From: Beroe forskalii
Lineage: Eukaryota; Ctenophora; Nuda; Beroida; Beroidae
Assembly (NCBI GenBank): GCA_011033025.1
Contig: WFMF01000005.1
Span: forward strand, 806,001-870,000
Length of the DNA: 64,000 nucleotides
Reading direction: 5' to 3'
Shown: positions 22,201-28,089 of the stretch, piece by piece
Numbering within the stretch: position 1 is the stretch's first letter
Layout of the letters: each line of letters starts with the position of its first letter
Notes under the pieces: model-generated
Database searches by the model: none
Told to the model about the DNA's origin: nothing
What the model saw: only the letters and a program-made list of their open reading frames with translations
Position numbers and translations under genes: made by a program

Positions 22201-23113
22201 CTGATTTTATCAAACTTTATGAAAACTAGTCATTTCGGCATAAGTTATTAAAGCCACCCTTATAATCTCCCTCAGGATTTCGACAATGTTTGGTTTGGAG
22301 GGGACACTGCGCGTTACTCCCCAGAAAGGATTCCCCCGGAATTCCCCTTCACCGCCTCTTAGGATCAGAAGAGGATGAGGAGGAGGAGGAGGATGCGTCA
22401 TCTGCTGCCGTAGGGAGTGAGTTTTAATTGACATCTCAGGAAGATGGATTATTGATAAATAATCGCTCGTTTAATTCCAGTATTTCAAGTAAATTTATTA
22501 TGAGAAGTAGTTCTGTTCTACTACTTCAGTACCAGCTATAATTCCTTAATTAATTCATAGAAATCTGTGACTGGTTACTTCTAGTTTTACTGGACAACAA
22601 ATGCTTCGACTTCTTGCATTTTCCTGACCTCGTGATTTTCCAGGGGGAATGAATCCACTGTACAAAGAGTCGAGTACCTTCGCTGAACCGGCCAGTGAGT
22701 CCTCTGACGTCATCCTACTCGAAGATAGTCTCACGCGAAATATCACGCAATCGAGTGAAGTCACGCAATCCAGTGAAGCCACGCAACCCAGTGAAATCAC
22801 GCAATCTGGTGAAGTCACGGAATCCGGTGAATTGACGCAATCCAGTGAATTCACGCAATCCAGTGAAGTCACACCATCTAGTGAAGTCACGCAATCCAGT
22901 GAATTCACGCACTCCAGTGAGATCACGCGATCCAGTGAAGACACGCAATCCAGTGACGTCACGCAGTCTAGTGAAGTCACGCAAATCACTAACGCGTTGC
23001 CTCCAAACGACGCTGAGCAATCAGCGGATCTCACGCAGCCTCCTGAACTCATACAGCCCATTTTGAACAACAATTTGGATGATTTTTTGAACGAACCATC
23101 GCCAGTACATTGA
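4209..23113 (+). CDS. PPP1R37: PPP1R37-like protein phosphatase 1 regulatory subunit
   Basis: Leucine-rich-repeat protein expected to bind and restrain PP1. Exons inferred from GT..AG sites and frame: 4209-4499, 4999-5194, 5438-5575, 5728-5828, 6092-6211, 7166-7316, 7651-7796, 15589-15708, 17133-17274 (5' edge ambiguous), 17503-17665, 18985-19206, 20077-20257, 21093-21178, 21462-21579, 21874-21995, 22275-22416, 22644-23113. An acidic N-terminus (EEEDEEVSSEE) leads to the RVxF-type PP1 motif KSVSF, then SYKELCEKL and ribonuclease-inhibitor-like repeats (FEMIEYYE, LEYLDVRRTSL, LLQDLYLGHNKL, IRLLDLRNNRL, LITVWCNQIT, VNLGSNALGNKG, IHLDLRENTI, LLRLHLD). The exon order and the lengths between motifs match human PPP1R37 as recalled. 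A Ser/Thr/Asp/Glu-rich tail ends in TQSSEV repeats. Exon 17503-17665 carries a one-base frame break at a GGGG run (17528-17531), and exon 22275-22416 needs another near its C runs. Confidence 0.85.
4999..5194 (+). CDS. PPP1R37: PPP1R37-like exon with PP1-docking motif
   Basis: This exon carries the basic stretch ILIKRRGNKSNKSVSFRN followed by ILADFVEPVPV. KSVSF fits the RVxF docking consensus ([K/R]xVx[F/W]) used by PP1 regulators and sits where vertebrate PPP1R37 has its K-R-V-x-F motif, shortly before the first leucine-rich repeat. Both splice sites are canonical (ttcttcag before, gtaagg after). It is part of the gene model at 4209-23113. Confidence 0.8.
5885..5995 (+). mobile_element. LINE 3' tail fragment
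   Basis: Sequence from about 5890 resembles the tail at 1284-1360: a 'gcttcattnataatataa' block, a 'gagaaaatatattcatt' block, a 'gtgctgtaaa' block and terminal ATTCAA units. This suggests a 5'-truncated insertion of the same LINE family into the intron after the PPP1R37-like exon 5728-5828. Confidence 0.5.
6241..6346. repeat. Near-perfect hairpin 30 bp after a splice donor
   Basis: Arms of about 51 bp (6241-6292 and 6295-6346) are reverse complements with about three mismatches and a 2-base centre (tacctcttgaggta). It begins some 30 bp after the donor of exon 6092-6211. It is probably a palindromic MITE, though a recent local inverted duplication is possible. Confidence 0.75.
6875..7165 (+). 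repeat. Duplicated 3' splice site with G-rich minisatellite between copies
   Basis: The intron end and first 27-28 bases of PPP1R37-like exon 7166-7316 also occur at about 6875-6938. Both copies have 'ctaacgtttgacc' followed by 'tttcag' and then 'ttccacaggttagagtacct'. The upstream AG at 6910 would keep frame for about 140 nt and then reach a stop. Between the copies (about 7000-7107) is a G-rich array of 'agcagggggtc'-type units. The copy at 7166 continues into coding sequence and is taken as the real exon. Confidence 0.8.
7849..8068 (+). mobile_element. tRNA-derived SINE
   Basis: The 5' 75 bases look like a tRNA: an A-box-like 'tggtgtagtgg', a possible anticodon stem 'aggat'/'atcct' around 'tgaaa', and a B-box 'gttcgaatccc'. 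The acceptor and T stems do not pair well, and the tRNA-like head continues into about 140 bases of unrelated body ('cgacggttcactcagccgag', 'ggagctccccattgc') ending in 'ggattactcactac'. This is the structure of a SINE with RNA polymerase III promoter boxes. It lies in the largest intron of the PPP1R37-like gene. Confidence 0.7.
8074..9606. mobile_element. Non-autonomous TTAA-flanked DNA element with TTGGGCAAA repeats
   Basis: Bounded by TTAA at both ends, with terminal inverted repeats CACTTAAAGTGTTTGG (about 8078) and its complement ending near 9602; the 5' end holds a second, internal copy of the TIR near 8110. TTAA target duplication is typical of piggyBac-like elements. No transposase ORF was found. 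The interior, especially 8320-8600 and 9200-9430, contains many TTGGGCAAA-type 9-mers in both orientations. Confidence 0.65.
9607..12540. other. Intron sequence with short dispersed palindromic repeats
   Basis: Part of the 7.8 kb intron; no exon was found. At 9960-10085 and 11575-11640 there are pieces of a repeat family recognisable by 'catcaactcaccacattg' and 'tgataatgacgtcat'. A related full hairpin is listed at 10939-11040. Around 11720-11800 is a short GTACTGTACTGTG tract. Open frames here (for example 10113-10400) lack features of real exons. Confidence 0.4.
10939..11040. mobile_element. Short MITE with TGACGTCAT core, copy 1
   Basis: Terminal inverted repeats of about 20 bp ('cgcgagaaataggcgg' left, 'ccgcctctttctcctacgcg' right) flank a core with 'tgacgtcattatcatagc' and 'aatgtagtgggttgatgacg'. 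The copy at 18261-18360 has the same layout. The TGACGTCA core is a CRE-like palindrome, but a regulatory role is only a possibility. Confidence 0.6.
12543..12689. mobile_element. GTTTGCCAAA-repeat MITE, copy 1
   Basis: An element of about 147 bp starting GGGG..TAAGGCAAACTTTGG and ending with the inverted counterpart (gccaaaaataccccaaaa). Its interior is nearly all TTTGGCAAAC / GTTTGCCAAA units around a central 'cttccactttttttgg'. It shares this core with the copy at 15374-15500. Confidence 0.65.
13040..14262. repeat. 21-bp minisatellite, about 1.2 kb
   Basis: Roughly 55-60 diverged copies of a 21-bp unit close to ACTAGGCTCCACTCAGCCTCC. Degeneracy is moderate and some units are longer or shorter by a few bases. 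It lies wholly in the PPP1R37-like 7.8 kb intron and abuts the LINE fragment at 14264. Confidence 0.9.
14264..14972 (+). mobile_element. LINE reverse transcriptase C-terminal fragment
   Basis: The fragment begins EWTKYAISSGQEIQVFKILG and continues with an ORF (14345-14839) containing LTPDLKWSTQVKTAVESANK, LFKSIVRSRLEYSCPLWNP and RRERYIIIQVWKI. These are the thumb/C-terminal blocks that follow the YADD core in CR1/Jockey-type LINEs. One frameshift near 14820 separates the last part, which ends near ESFKSRLTSHIMNKYPD. It is 5'-truncated and sits against the 21-bp minisatellite. Confidence 0.8.
15374..15500. mobile_element. GTTTGCCAAA-repeat MITE, copy 2
   Basis: It shares with 12543-12689 the run 'ggcaaactttggcaaa', 'gcttccactttttttgg' and 'gtttgccatagtttgcc'. 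It ends GCCTTACC then a C run, the complement of the other copy's start, so the two insertions are in opposite orientation although the palindromic core reads alike. It lies about 90 bp before exon 15589-15708. Confidence 0.65.
15589..15708 (+). CDS. PPP1R37: PPP1R37-like LRR exon after the 7.8 kb intron
   Basis: The acceptor tctcccag precedes GAC ACG GGT. The exon reads DTGILFLSSALEEQHAGLQL and then ITVWCNQITANSMSALARAL before a gtgagt donor. It aligns without gaps to the human DSGLAYICEGLKEQRKGL..LVLWNNQL segment as recalled. It joins exon 7651-7796 in phase 0, which supports the long intron between them. Confidence 0.85.
16121..16727. mobile_element. hAT-type MITE with GGGACAA repeats; target duplication holds a splice acceptor
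   Basis: An 8-bp direct duplication CTCTACAG (16113-16120 and 16728-16735) flanks a 607-bp element with TIRs near GGGGGTGTCACTGTCCCAAT. The interior is packed with TTGGGACAAA / AATTGGGACA units on both strands. An 8-bp duplication with CA..TG-type inner TIRs fits the hAT superfamily. No transposase ORF is present. The downstream target copy ends in ACAG and is followed by a degenerate copy of the next exon's start (GCGTTTT, then an ACTACTCTGAAGG block). A diverged end of the same family lies near 49313-49375. Confidence 0.75.
16811..17132 (+). repeat. 23-bp minisatellite made of a splice acceptor
   Basis: Fourteen consecutive 23-bp units of GCGTTTCACACATCACTTCGCAG run directly into exon 17133, which begins GCG TTT CAC ACG. 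Each junction between units is therefore a CAG|GCGTTTCAC copy of the intron-exon boundary. The unit ends are CAG at nearly all junctions, CAA at 16856, and TG instead of AG at 17131-17132, just before the exon expected from homology. Acceptors 69n bases upstream (before 17064, 16995, 16926) keep the frame and add 23 residues each. Confidence 0.85.
17133..17274 (+). CDS. PPP1R37: PPP1R37-like LRR exon downstream of the acceptor array
   Basis: The exon encodes AFHTTLEGVNLGSNALGNKG and then VEALKEGLLSSRSIARL, matching the human LETLNLGHNPIGNEG segment as recalled, with a gtaggt donor at 17275. Homology and length put its start at 17133, in phase with exon 15589-15708, but the two bases before 17133 are TG, not AG. 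Splicing must therefore use an upstream repeat copy (17063 is the nearest in-frame AG, giving 23 extra residues), or the TG is an error or allele. Confidence 0.75.
17503..17665 (+). CDS. PPP1R37: PPP1R37-like LRR exon with one-base frame break
   Basis: The exon begins in frame as GAVVMAEVLG and should continue as DHTTLIHLDLRENTISLAG, then VMALKCAYAINHNLLRLHLD, as in the human AVAVAEFI..RLDLRENEI segment. At the GGGG run 17528-17531 the frame slips by one, giving ITPL-stop in the incoming frame. One more G restores it. The donor gtgagt at 17666 and the following exon are in phase, so a consensus error is more likely than loss of the gene. Confidence 0.8.
17705..18020. repeat. 17-bp minisatellite CCCTGTCTATCTGTTTG
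   Basis: About 15 very uniform 17-bp units with diverged shorter CTGTCTAC-type units at the left side, starting about 40 bp after the donor of exon 17503-17665. The high uniformity suggests recent expansion. All frames are open because 17 is not a multiple of 3; no protein is inferred. Confidence 0.9.
18261..18360. mobile_element. Short MITE with TGACGTCAT core, copy 2
   Basis: Same structure as 10939-11040: left end 'cccgcacgagaataggcgg', core 'tgacgtcattatcatagcg', then 'aatgtagtgagttgatg', right end 'ccacctatttttgctgtgcg'. Two further partial cores lie in tandem at 18862-18975 just before exon 18985, and another at 21590-21650. Confidence 0.6.
18985..19206 (+). CDS. PPP1R37: PPP1R37-like exon after the LRR domain
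   Basis: The exon encodes NDELMTGLLNEIEQYSARNL and then a Thr/Ala/Pro/Asp-rich low-complexity stretch. The start resembles the segment after the LRRs in vertebrate PPP1R37 (an acidic/amphipathic helix with a LLAEI-like core). It is entered in phase 0 and is proposed to end at the weak donor gttatt after GTTGAACAG; if that donor is not used the frame runs to a stop at 19243-19245. Confidence 0.65.
19471..19556. repeat. Palindromic element in intron
   Basis: A foldback of two arms: 'atggttagcaaatattatgt' with 'aatgggtcag', 'ttggcaactttt', and the inverted counterpart ending 'agatttgctaaccat'. A shorter inverted 'ctgacccattacat' lies just left at 19434. Immediately right is an open stretch (to 19683) with KAQEARSIQEQVDYQLALRL, reminiscent of an amphipathic helix but not assigned to any gene. 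Confidence 0.6.
19780..19910. repeat. Long hairpin with arms of about 60 bp
   Basis: The left arm holds 'acaaaatgaaagaagctgat' and 'ttttaataaataaatctgat'; the right arm is its complement ('atcagatttattcattaaaa', 'atcagcttctttcattttgt'), with flanking 'gattatag'/'ctataatc' also inverted. It is a probable foldback MITE in the PPP1R37-like intron. Confidence 0.75.
20265..20680. repeat. TGTACATTGTACA dyad-rich satellite
   Basis: About 415 bp of TGTACAT/ATGTACA units, self-complementary at many scales, with an inner repeat of about 118 bp marked by 'agtaaagggtaaattgtaca' (20372, 20460 and 20560 approximately). It starts about 8 bp after the donor of exon 20077-20257. Open frames on both strands here are artefacts of the repeat. 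Confidence 0.85.
22740..22985 (+). repeat. PPP1R37: Coding 18-bp minisatellite (TQSSEV repeats)
   Basis: Thirteen consecutive 18-bp units near ACGCAATCCAGTGAAGTC encode the hexapeptide TQSSEV with variants (TQPSEI, TESGEL, THSSEI, TRSSED). The unit length keeps the frame of the last PPP1R37-like exon (22644-23113). The product would be an acidic, Ser/Thr-rich disordered tail. The complementary strand is also open but is a shadow. Confidence 0.85.
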
Positions 23114-23354
23114 AATAACGGAATTACTGATTAGTGATTCAGATGAAATAATCTGTTATGGTCACTCGATTGTTTGTGTCTAGGTTGCGAAATATAATCG
23201 TGAAGTACGCGTACCAATGCCAGTCCTGATTAGGAATTTAGAATGAAACTATATGTCTTACTAGCATTATAAAGTTCCTAATATTAGTATCTTACTATAT
23301 ATAATGCGTGTTGTTAATATATATATATATTTATTTATTTATGGCGATTCGTTT

Positions 23355-24030
23355 TCAAGTAGGCAACGAAATTCTTTTTTCATCGTGTTGCAAAACTTTA
23401 TAATAAATCAGAAAATAATACGAGATTTTTTCGGCCGCCCTGAGGGGCGTGGTGGGCATGCGCCCTTTTTTTCGCAAAATTAAACTTTCGAATTTTTCCA
23501 AAATTCTTTCGCCATCGAGTTGCTTATGATGAATAAAAAATTTTGAGAATTTTGTCCGAATAATTGAGTCTCTGAGGGGCGTGGGGGCCACGCCCTTTTT
23601 TTTTCGCAAAATTAAACTTTCGAATTTTTTTCAAAATTCCTTCGCCATTGAGCTGCTTATGATGAATAAAAAATTTGAGAATTTTGTCCGAATTATTGGG
23701 TCACTCTGAGGAGCGTGGGAGGCCACGCCCTTTTTTTCCGCAAAAATTAAACTTTCGAATTTTTTCAAAATTCCTTCGCCATCAAGTTGCTTATGATGAA
23801 TAAAAGTTTTGAGAATTTTGTCCGAATTATTGGGTCAACCTAAGGGGCGTGGGAGGCCACGCCCTTTTTTCGGAAAAAATAGATTTTCGAATTTTTGTCA
23901 AAATTCCTTCTCGCTATGGAGTCGCTTATGATGAGTAAAGGTTGTGAGAATATTGTCGGCAATATTGGGTTACCGTTGGGGGCGTGGGAAGCTTTTTTTT
24001 TCGCAGAAATTAAATTTTCGAATTTCCCCT
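23355..24030. repeat. 134-bp tandem array with palindromic GGCCACGCCC block
   Basis: Five diverged units with GC-rich marks near 23444, 23576, 23710, 23844 and 23980 (spacing 132-136). Each holds 'ggggcgtgggaggccacgcc', a T run, 'aattaaactttcgaattttt', 'aaaattccttcgccat' and 'cttatgatgaataaa'. The spacing is too long and the units too diverged to be a CRISPR, and the context is eukaryotic. Confidence 0.85.
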
Positions 24031-25763
24031 CCAAACTCGCTCGGTCAAATCACTGTCAAAGGGACATGTGGCCCTTAGCTCATGCGGCTGCCATCATTCG
24101 CCGTCCGTAGGACGGGAACCGACTAGTTTATATGATGTGCCTAATTAGGTCACTGTATTACGATACAGCGTAATCGTTTAAAAACCCTCCCTCACCCTCG
24201 ATGATTGATATGTGAACGGTCGCAATTACCAATTAATGACAAAGCATTGCCTATCAGATATGATCATGACTCCAATCGAGTTTTCTCGTAACATTTCCTA
24301 TTTTCTTGACTTAGCTTTAGTTAACCCTTTAGCAAGGAACCTTTTATCGTTGATTCTTGAGGATTCTGCTTTACACATTTTAAACTTTCAGTTTCAATAA
24401 CATTTACTACTATGTAAAAGCCTAGATGCTTTCTTATATCACTATGTTTAGATGCCACAGTAAAATAGCCGGTACCTATAACTTCACCTATGCTCCATTT
24501 TAAACCATGATAATGGCGACATAACTTTATTATTGCCAACTGTGTGTCTGTGTTTGATTGACTGTATGAATTCCAATGCTGGCCGTTGGCGTGTGAAATA
24601 GAGAACTTGTATAAAATGTACTTGTATTCAATGTACTTTTACTAGTATTAAATGTACTTGTACTCGTTCAAATGTCTGTCGAATGAAAATGTGTCGATCG
24701 CTTGTGTAATTTGATGGTGAAAAGTCCAGGAATGCTCTTGTTGTGAAAGTGATGTTTTGAGTTTAAATGATTGATAATTTTTGTAATGTGATTTATCTAT
24801 GATAATTGTTATAATATTGTGTAGCGATGCAAATTTATCCTGTGTGGATTAAAGTGCAAGGAACTTTGCATTGATAGGAAGCCGAAATTTGAAAATCGCT
24901 GGACAACTATAGTTAACCTCCATGTCTGTAAGCCTTTTGAGACAAAGTAAAGGGCCGTTAAAACCACCATATTCACTGCGCGATGAATCGTATTCCTGAA
25001 CGACTTGAGAATTCTACTTTCGAATCTTGCATCTAGTTCGCTACTGTATTTCACATTTATTTAAGGTCCTTCGATAAATTCTGAATGTTTTATTTATGTT
25101 CTTTATTAGGAATTGATTTCCCTCTGTTGAATCAAATTGGGACGTTTTTGTATAAAAATAATTGGTTGTCGAACTGATTTCAACGATGATTGGAGGAGTT
25201 GATTTAGGTCAAGATTTGAGAAATAATTTGATTTGTTTATACAATACTATCATTATTTATTGATTGATGGAATATTATAAATGTTTTTGTTTGTGCTTTC
25301 GAAAAAATTCAATATTTTGCAGATTATCTGACGTCATTTGCTGATTCGATATTGGCAATGATTTCCTGATTGCAGGACGCAAAACTCAAAGGATATCGCT
25401 ACCTCATGGAACAGGCGAAGGTCTTATCAAAGTGCAGCCCCCATCATTGCTTCAGATTTAAGTGCGCGCGCTCAGCGCGGCGCTCGCATAATTTCTACAT
25501 GAGCTGTTATGGTTCTATTTCCTAAACCCGCATGGTTCCCCTATCATGTGCGATTAATTTGAATAAGAATTCAGGAATTGGGATTTAAAAATAAAAGCAA
25601 TTGTTTGTAAAAGGATTTTGTTATTTCGATAAAAACTTTAGTGGTTCTTTCTCCGAATTGAGAATTCAATCATTCATTTGCTCTAACCAGATCCCTAGTT
25701 TTACGCAATACGCGCGCGCCCCTGGTTAGGGGAAATCATTCATTACTTGGTGAAATGGTTCGA

Positions 25764-25972
25764 AGGATGTTACCCTACCCTCGCGCGCGGCGCAACGTTC
25801 CACATTTGGACGTAACTTTGCAACCTTGATAGCCATCCAGTCAGAAGAAATAGACGGGGCAGCGTCCGTCGTCGACGGGCGATGTCCGTCCCTTTCTTCT
25901 TCTGCCGAAGGCGCAAAGTGACGTCCAAATGTGGAACGTTGCGCCGCGCGCGCGAGGGTAGGGTAACATCCT
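25764..25972. repeat. GC-rich 209-bp hairpin
   Basis: Arms of about 51 bp are almost perfect inverses: left 'aggatgttaccctaccctcg' then 'gcggcgcaacgttccacatt', right the complement ending 'gtagggtaacatcct'. The 100-bp centre is itself partly inverted ('cagaagaaatagacgggg' against 'ccgtccctttcttcttctg', with 'gtccgtcgtcgac' in the middle). It is probably a foldback MITE. Confidence 0.75.
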
Positions 25973-26568
25973 ACGACGTCCGTCGATGAAATGGTGCTCA
26001 ATAATTGTTAATATTTGATATTGATCAATTGGGTTTCCTAAACTTCAGTGGTTCTTTCCCCGAATTGAGAATTCAATCATTCATTACTTGGTGAAATGGA
26101 TATACGTGTTTAGCAACAATTGGGTATGAGATTAGAGATGGTTAAATACCATTATGCTTACTTTACTTTACTTTTACTTTATTGAATTTGTATGTATGCT
26201 CAAATGTCAAATGACAGTTTCAATTTGAAGGACAACATAAACAGTTATATTCAATAAATTCCAATTACTAAAAATGTAAAAGTACAATCCACATTCCACA
26301 ATTTCATGGTACATACAAAAAATAAATAAATTAATAAATACAAAACATTTATTCCATGCTTAGACTTCATCATTCATAAAATACTAACTGCTCAAAAATA
26401 GTTTAGCCATTTAAATATCAAATTCATGGGGTATGGACATTTCATCTTTGATATCATGACATTTTTTCTCAAAATATTTCAACTGCAAGCAAAGGTAGAG
26501 TTATCCTTATATTCTATTATACAGTCCAGTGTCCACTTAACAATTTGGTTATGTTTGTCATGATCATA

Positions 26569-28089
26569 CTAATGAATGTAAAGTTTGCCCCATGTGCTTC
26601 TATCATGCACACCTCTATTACTTGGATTATCAGTTGATGAAGCAAACACATTACCATTCCAGGGACCACTGCATCTTGATTGATCACATCGGACTGTTGT
26701 GCAGGTATTCGTAGGATCCAGGGACATGTGCCAATCCTGAATAGAAATCAAGTTTAGTGATGACGCCTGATTAAAGACAGAATAGATAAATGCATTTAAT
26801 ACCCTCCTACTTGTGAGCCCAATGCACAAAACTCATAAAAATGAATAAGCAACATCAAAATTGATCTCTAAATGCACTAAGTATGAGGATAACTTGCAGT
26901 TTAAAGAAAAATCATTTTGCTTATTGTGTTTAGGTATGTAACTTGCCTATTGTTTTTACTTTTATGATTACTGTTCATTCAGATAAAGGTAGATAGATCT
27001 TACCATTGCTTTACTTGAATAACTGTTAGCCATTCCAGCTCCCATTAGTCCACACCTAGTTCCCCCAAAGCCAAGAACAGGGATTTTGTCTTCAACTGTC
27101 TCTTGCAAGGCACAACCTATAGTGTGAATTGGTACAGTAAGAATCAATAATTAACTTGACCAATTCAGAATTACAGATCCTTTAAAAGTTATACCTGGAT
27201 AATCTTAATTTCATACATTAAAGTTATACCTCAGCCTAGATATTGTATGATAGCCATACCTGCACCTCTGCTTTTCTCAGGATACACTAGTAGTGCTCCA
27301 TGGCTTCTCCATTGATCAATATCAGAGTCAACATGATAACCAGGTTCCAACACAGGCTCATTGGTACATGCAGTAAACTGGCTTAGAAATTGGTGTAATG
27401 TTTTCTGGTATTCTCCCAAGTAGAATGTCATGTGTCCAAATCTGAAAATGTAAACAAGGTCATAATGCAATTTGGCAATTAATTTGTATAGATATTATCA
27501 GTTAATTTTGAAATATCCATGAAGTTCATAAAGTTGACCAAATAAAATCAAAATAGGTTTGATAAGGTAATGTAGGATGTAGGCATTAAATAATTTTGAA
27601 AGTTACTAACCTATCCTCTACCATTAGCTCTTTTCCAGTAACTTCATTCCATGAAACCCCCTTGTAATCTGCTTGTTCAGCTGTTAGAGGATTTCCAAAT
27701 GTGTCAGTATTCCTCCAGTTAGTCAAGTTTCCCTTGCCCCATGAGACCACTTCATCTGTATTGACAAATGAGGCTACTAGAGTCCAAGCCATGGGTTCGA
27801 AATTTCGGACAGTCTGAAGGAGAATATATTTCAATTTCAACCAAAATAACCAAAGTACTGATATTAAATGATTATTTATCAGAAATCCTTTAGCATGATG
27901 CATTTAATCATAACATTTAATCTTACTTCATCAGATTCCTACATACCATTTTACAGAAAGCTTGATAGCTGTCTCCATTTTCATCATACAATTCATATAC
28001 TCCAGATGATAAATCGATTGAGATTTTGAGCAGATCTCTGCAGGAGTGTGGCTTCATTTCAGCTATTTGACGTTTGATCCTGTCATTAC
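26569..28089 (-). CDS. Intelectin/fibrinogen-like C-terminal domain (five exons)
   Basis: The joined exons read SCRDLLKISIDLSSGVYELY, NGDSYQAFCKMTV, EPMAWTLVASFVNTDEVVSW, NTDTFGNPLTAEQADYKGVS, FGHMTFYLGEYQKTLHQFL, PGYHVDSDIDQWRSHGALLV, GCALQETVEDKIPVLGFGG, DWHMSLDPTNTCTTVRCDQ and STWGKLYIH. The SC..L......SGVY.L......YQ.FC.M start and WTLVAS block are the hallmark of fibrinogen-related domains. The NTFG..A...DYK block is more like intelectins, which bind microbial glycans through a calcium site. Exon junctions are in phase where checked (for example CKM|TVRNF). It ends at a stop near 26569. Ligand and calcium residues were not assigned. Confidence 0.7.

Larger units (their letters stand above)
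23114..26568. other. Convergent intergenic region
   Basis: Between the 3' ends of the PPP1R37-like gene (plus) and the TSP1/intelectin gene (minus). It holds the 134-bp tandem array at 23355-24030, the hairpin at 25764-25972 and a probable LINE tail on the minus strand near 26155-26260 (TAAAGTAAAAGTAAAGTAAA when read in reverse). No exon was recognised from 24100 to 25700. Confidence 0.5.

Noticed and set aside
22555-23073. Minus-strand 172-residue ORF (CVTSLD repeats)
   Set aside because: It is the shadow of the coding 18-bp TQSSEV repeat of the plus-strand gene.
23355-24030. CRISPR-like array
   Set aside because: Units are 134 bp, diverged, with no unique spacers, and the genome is an animal's.
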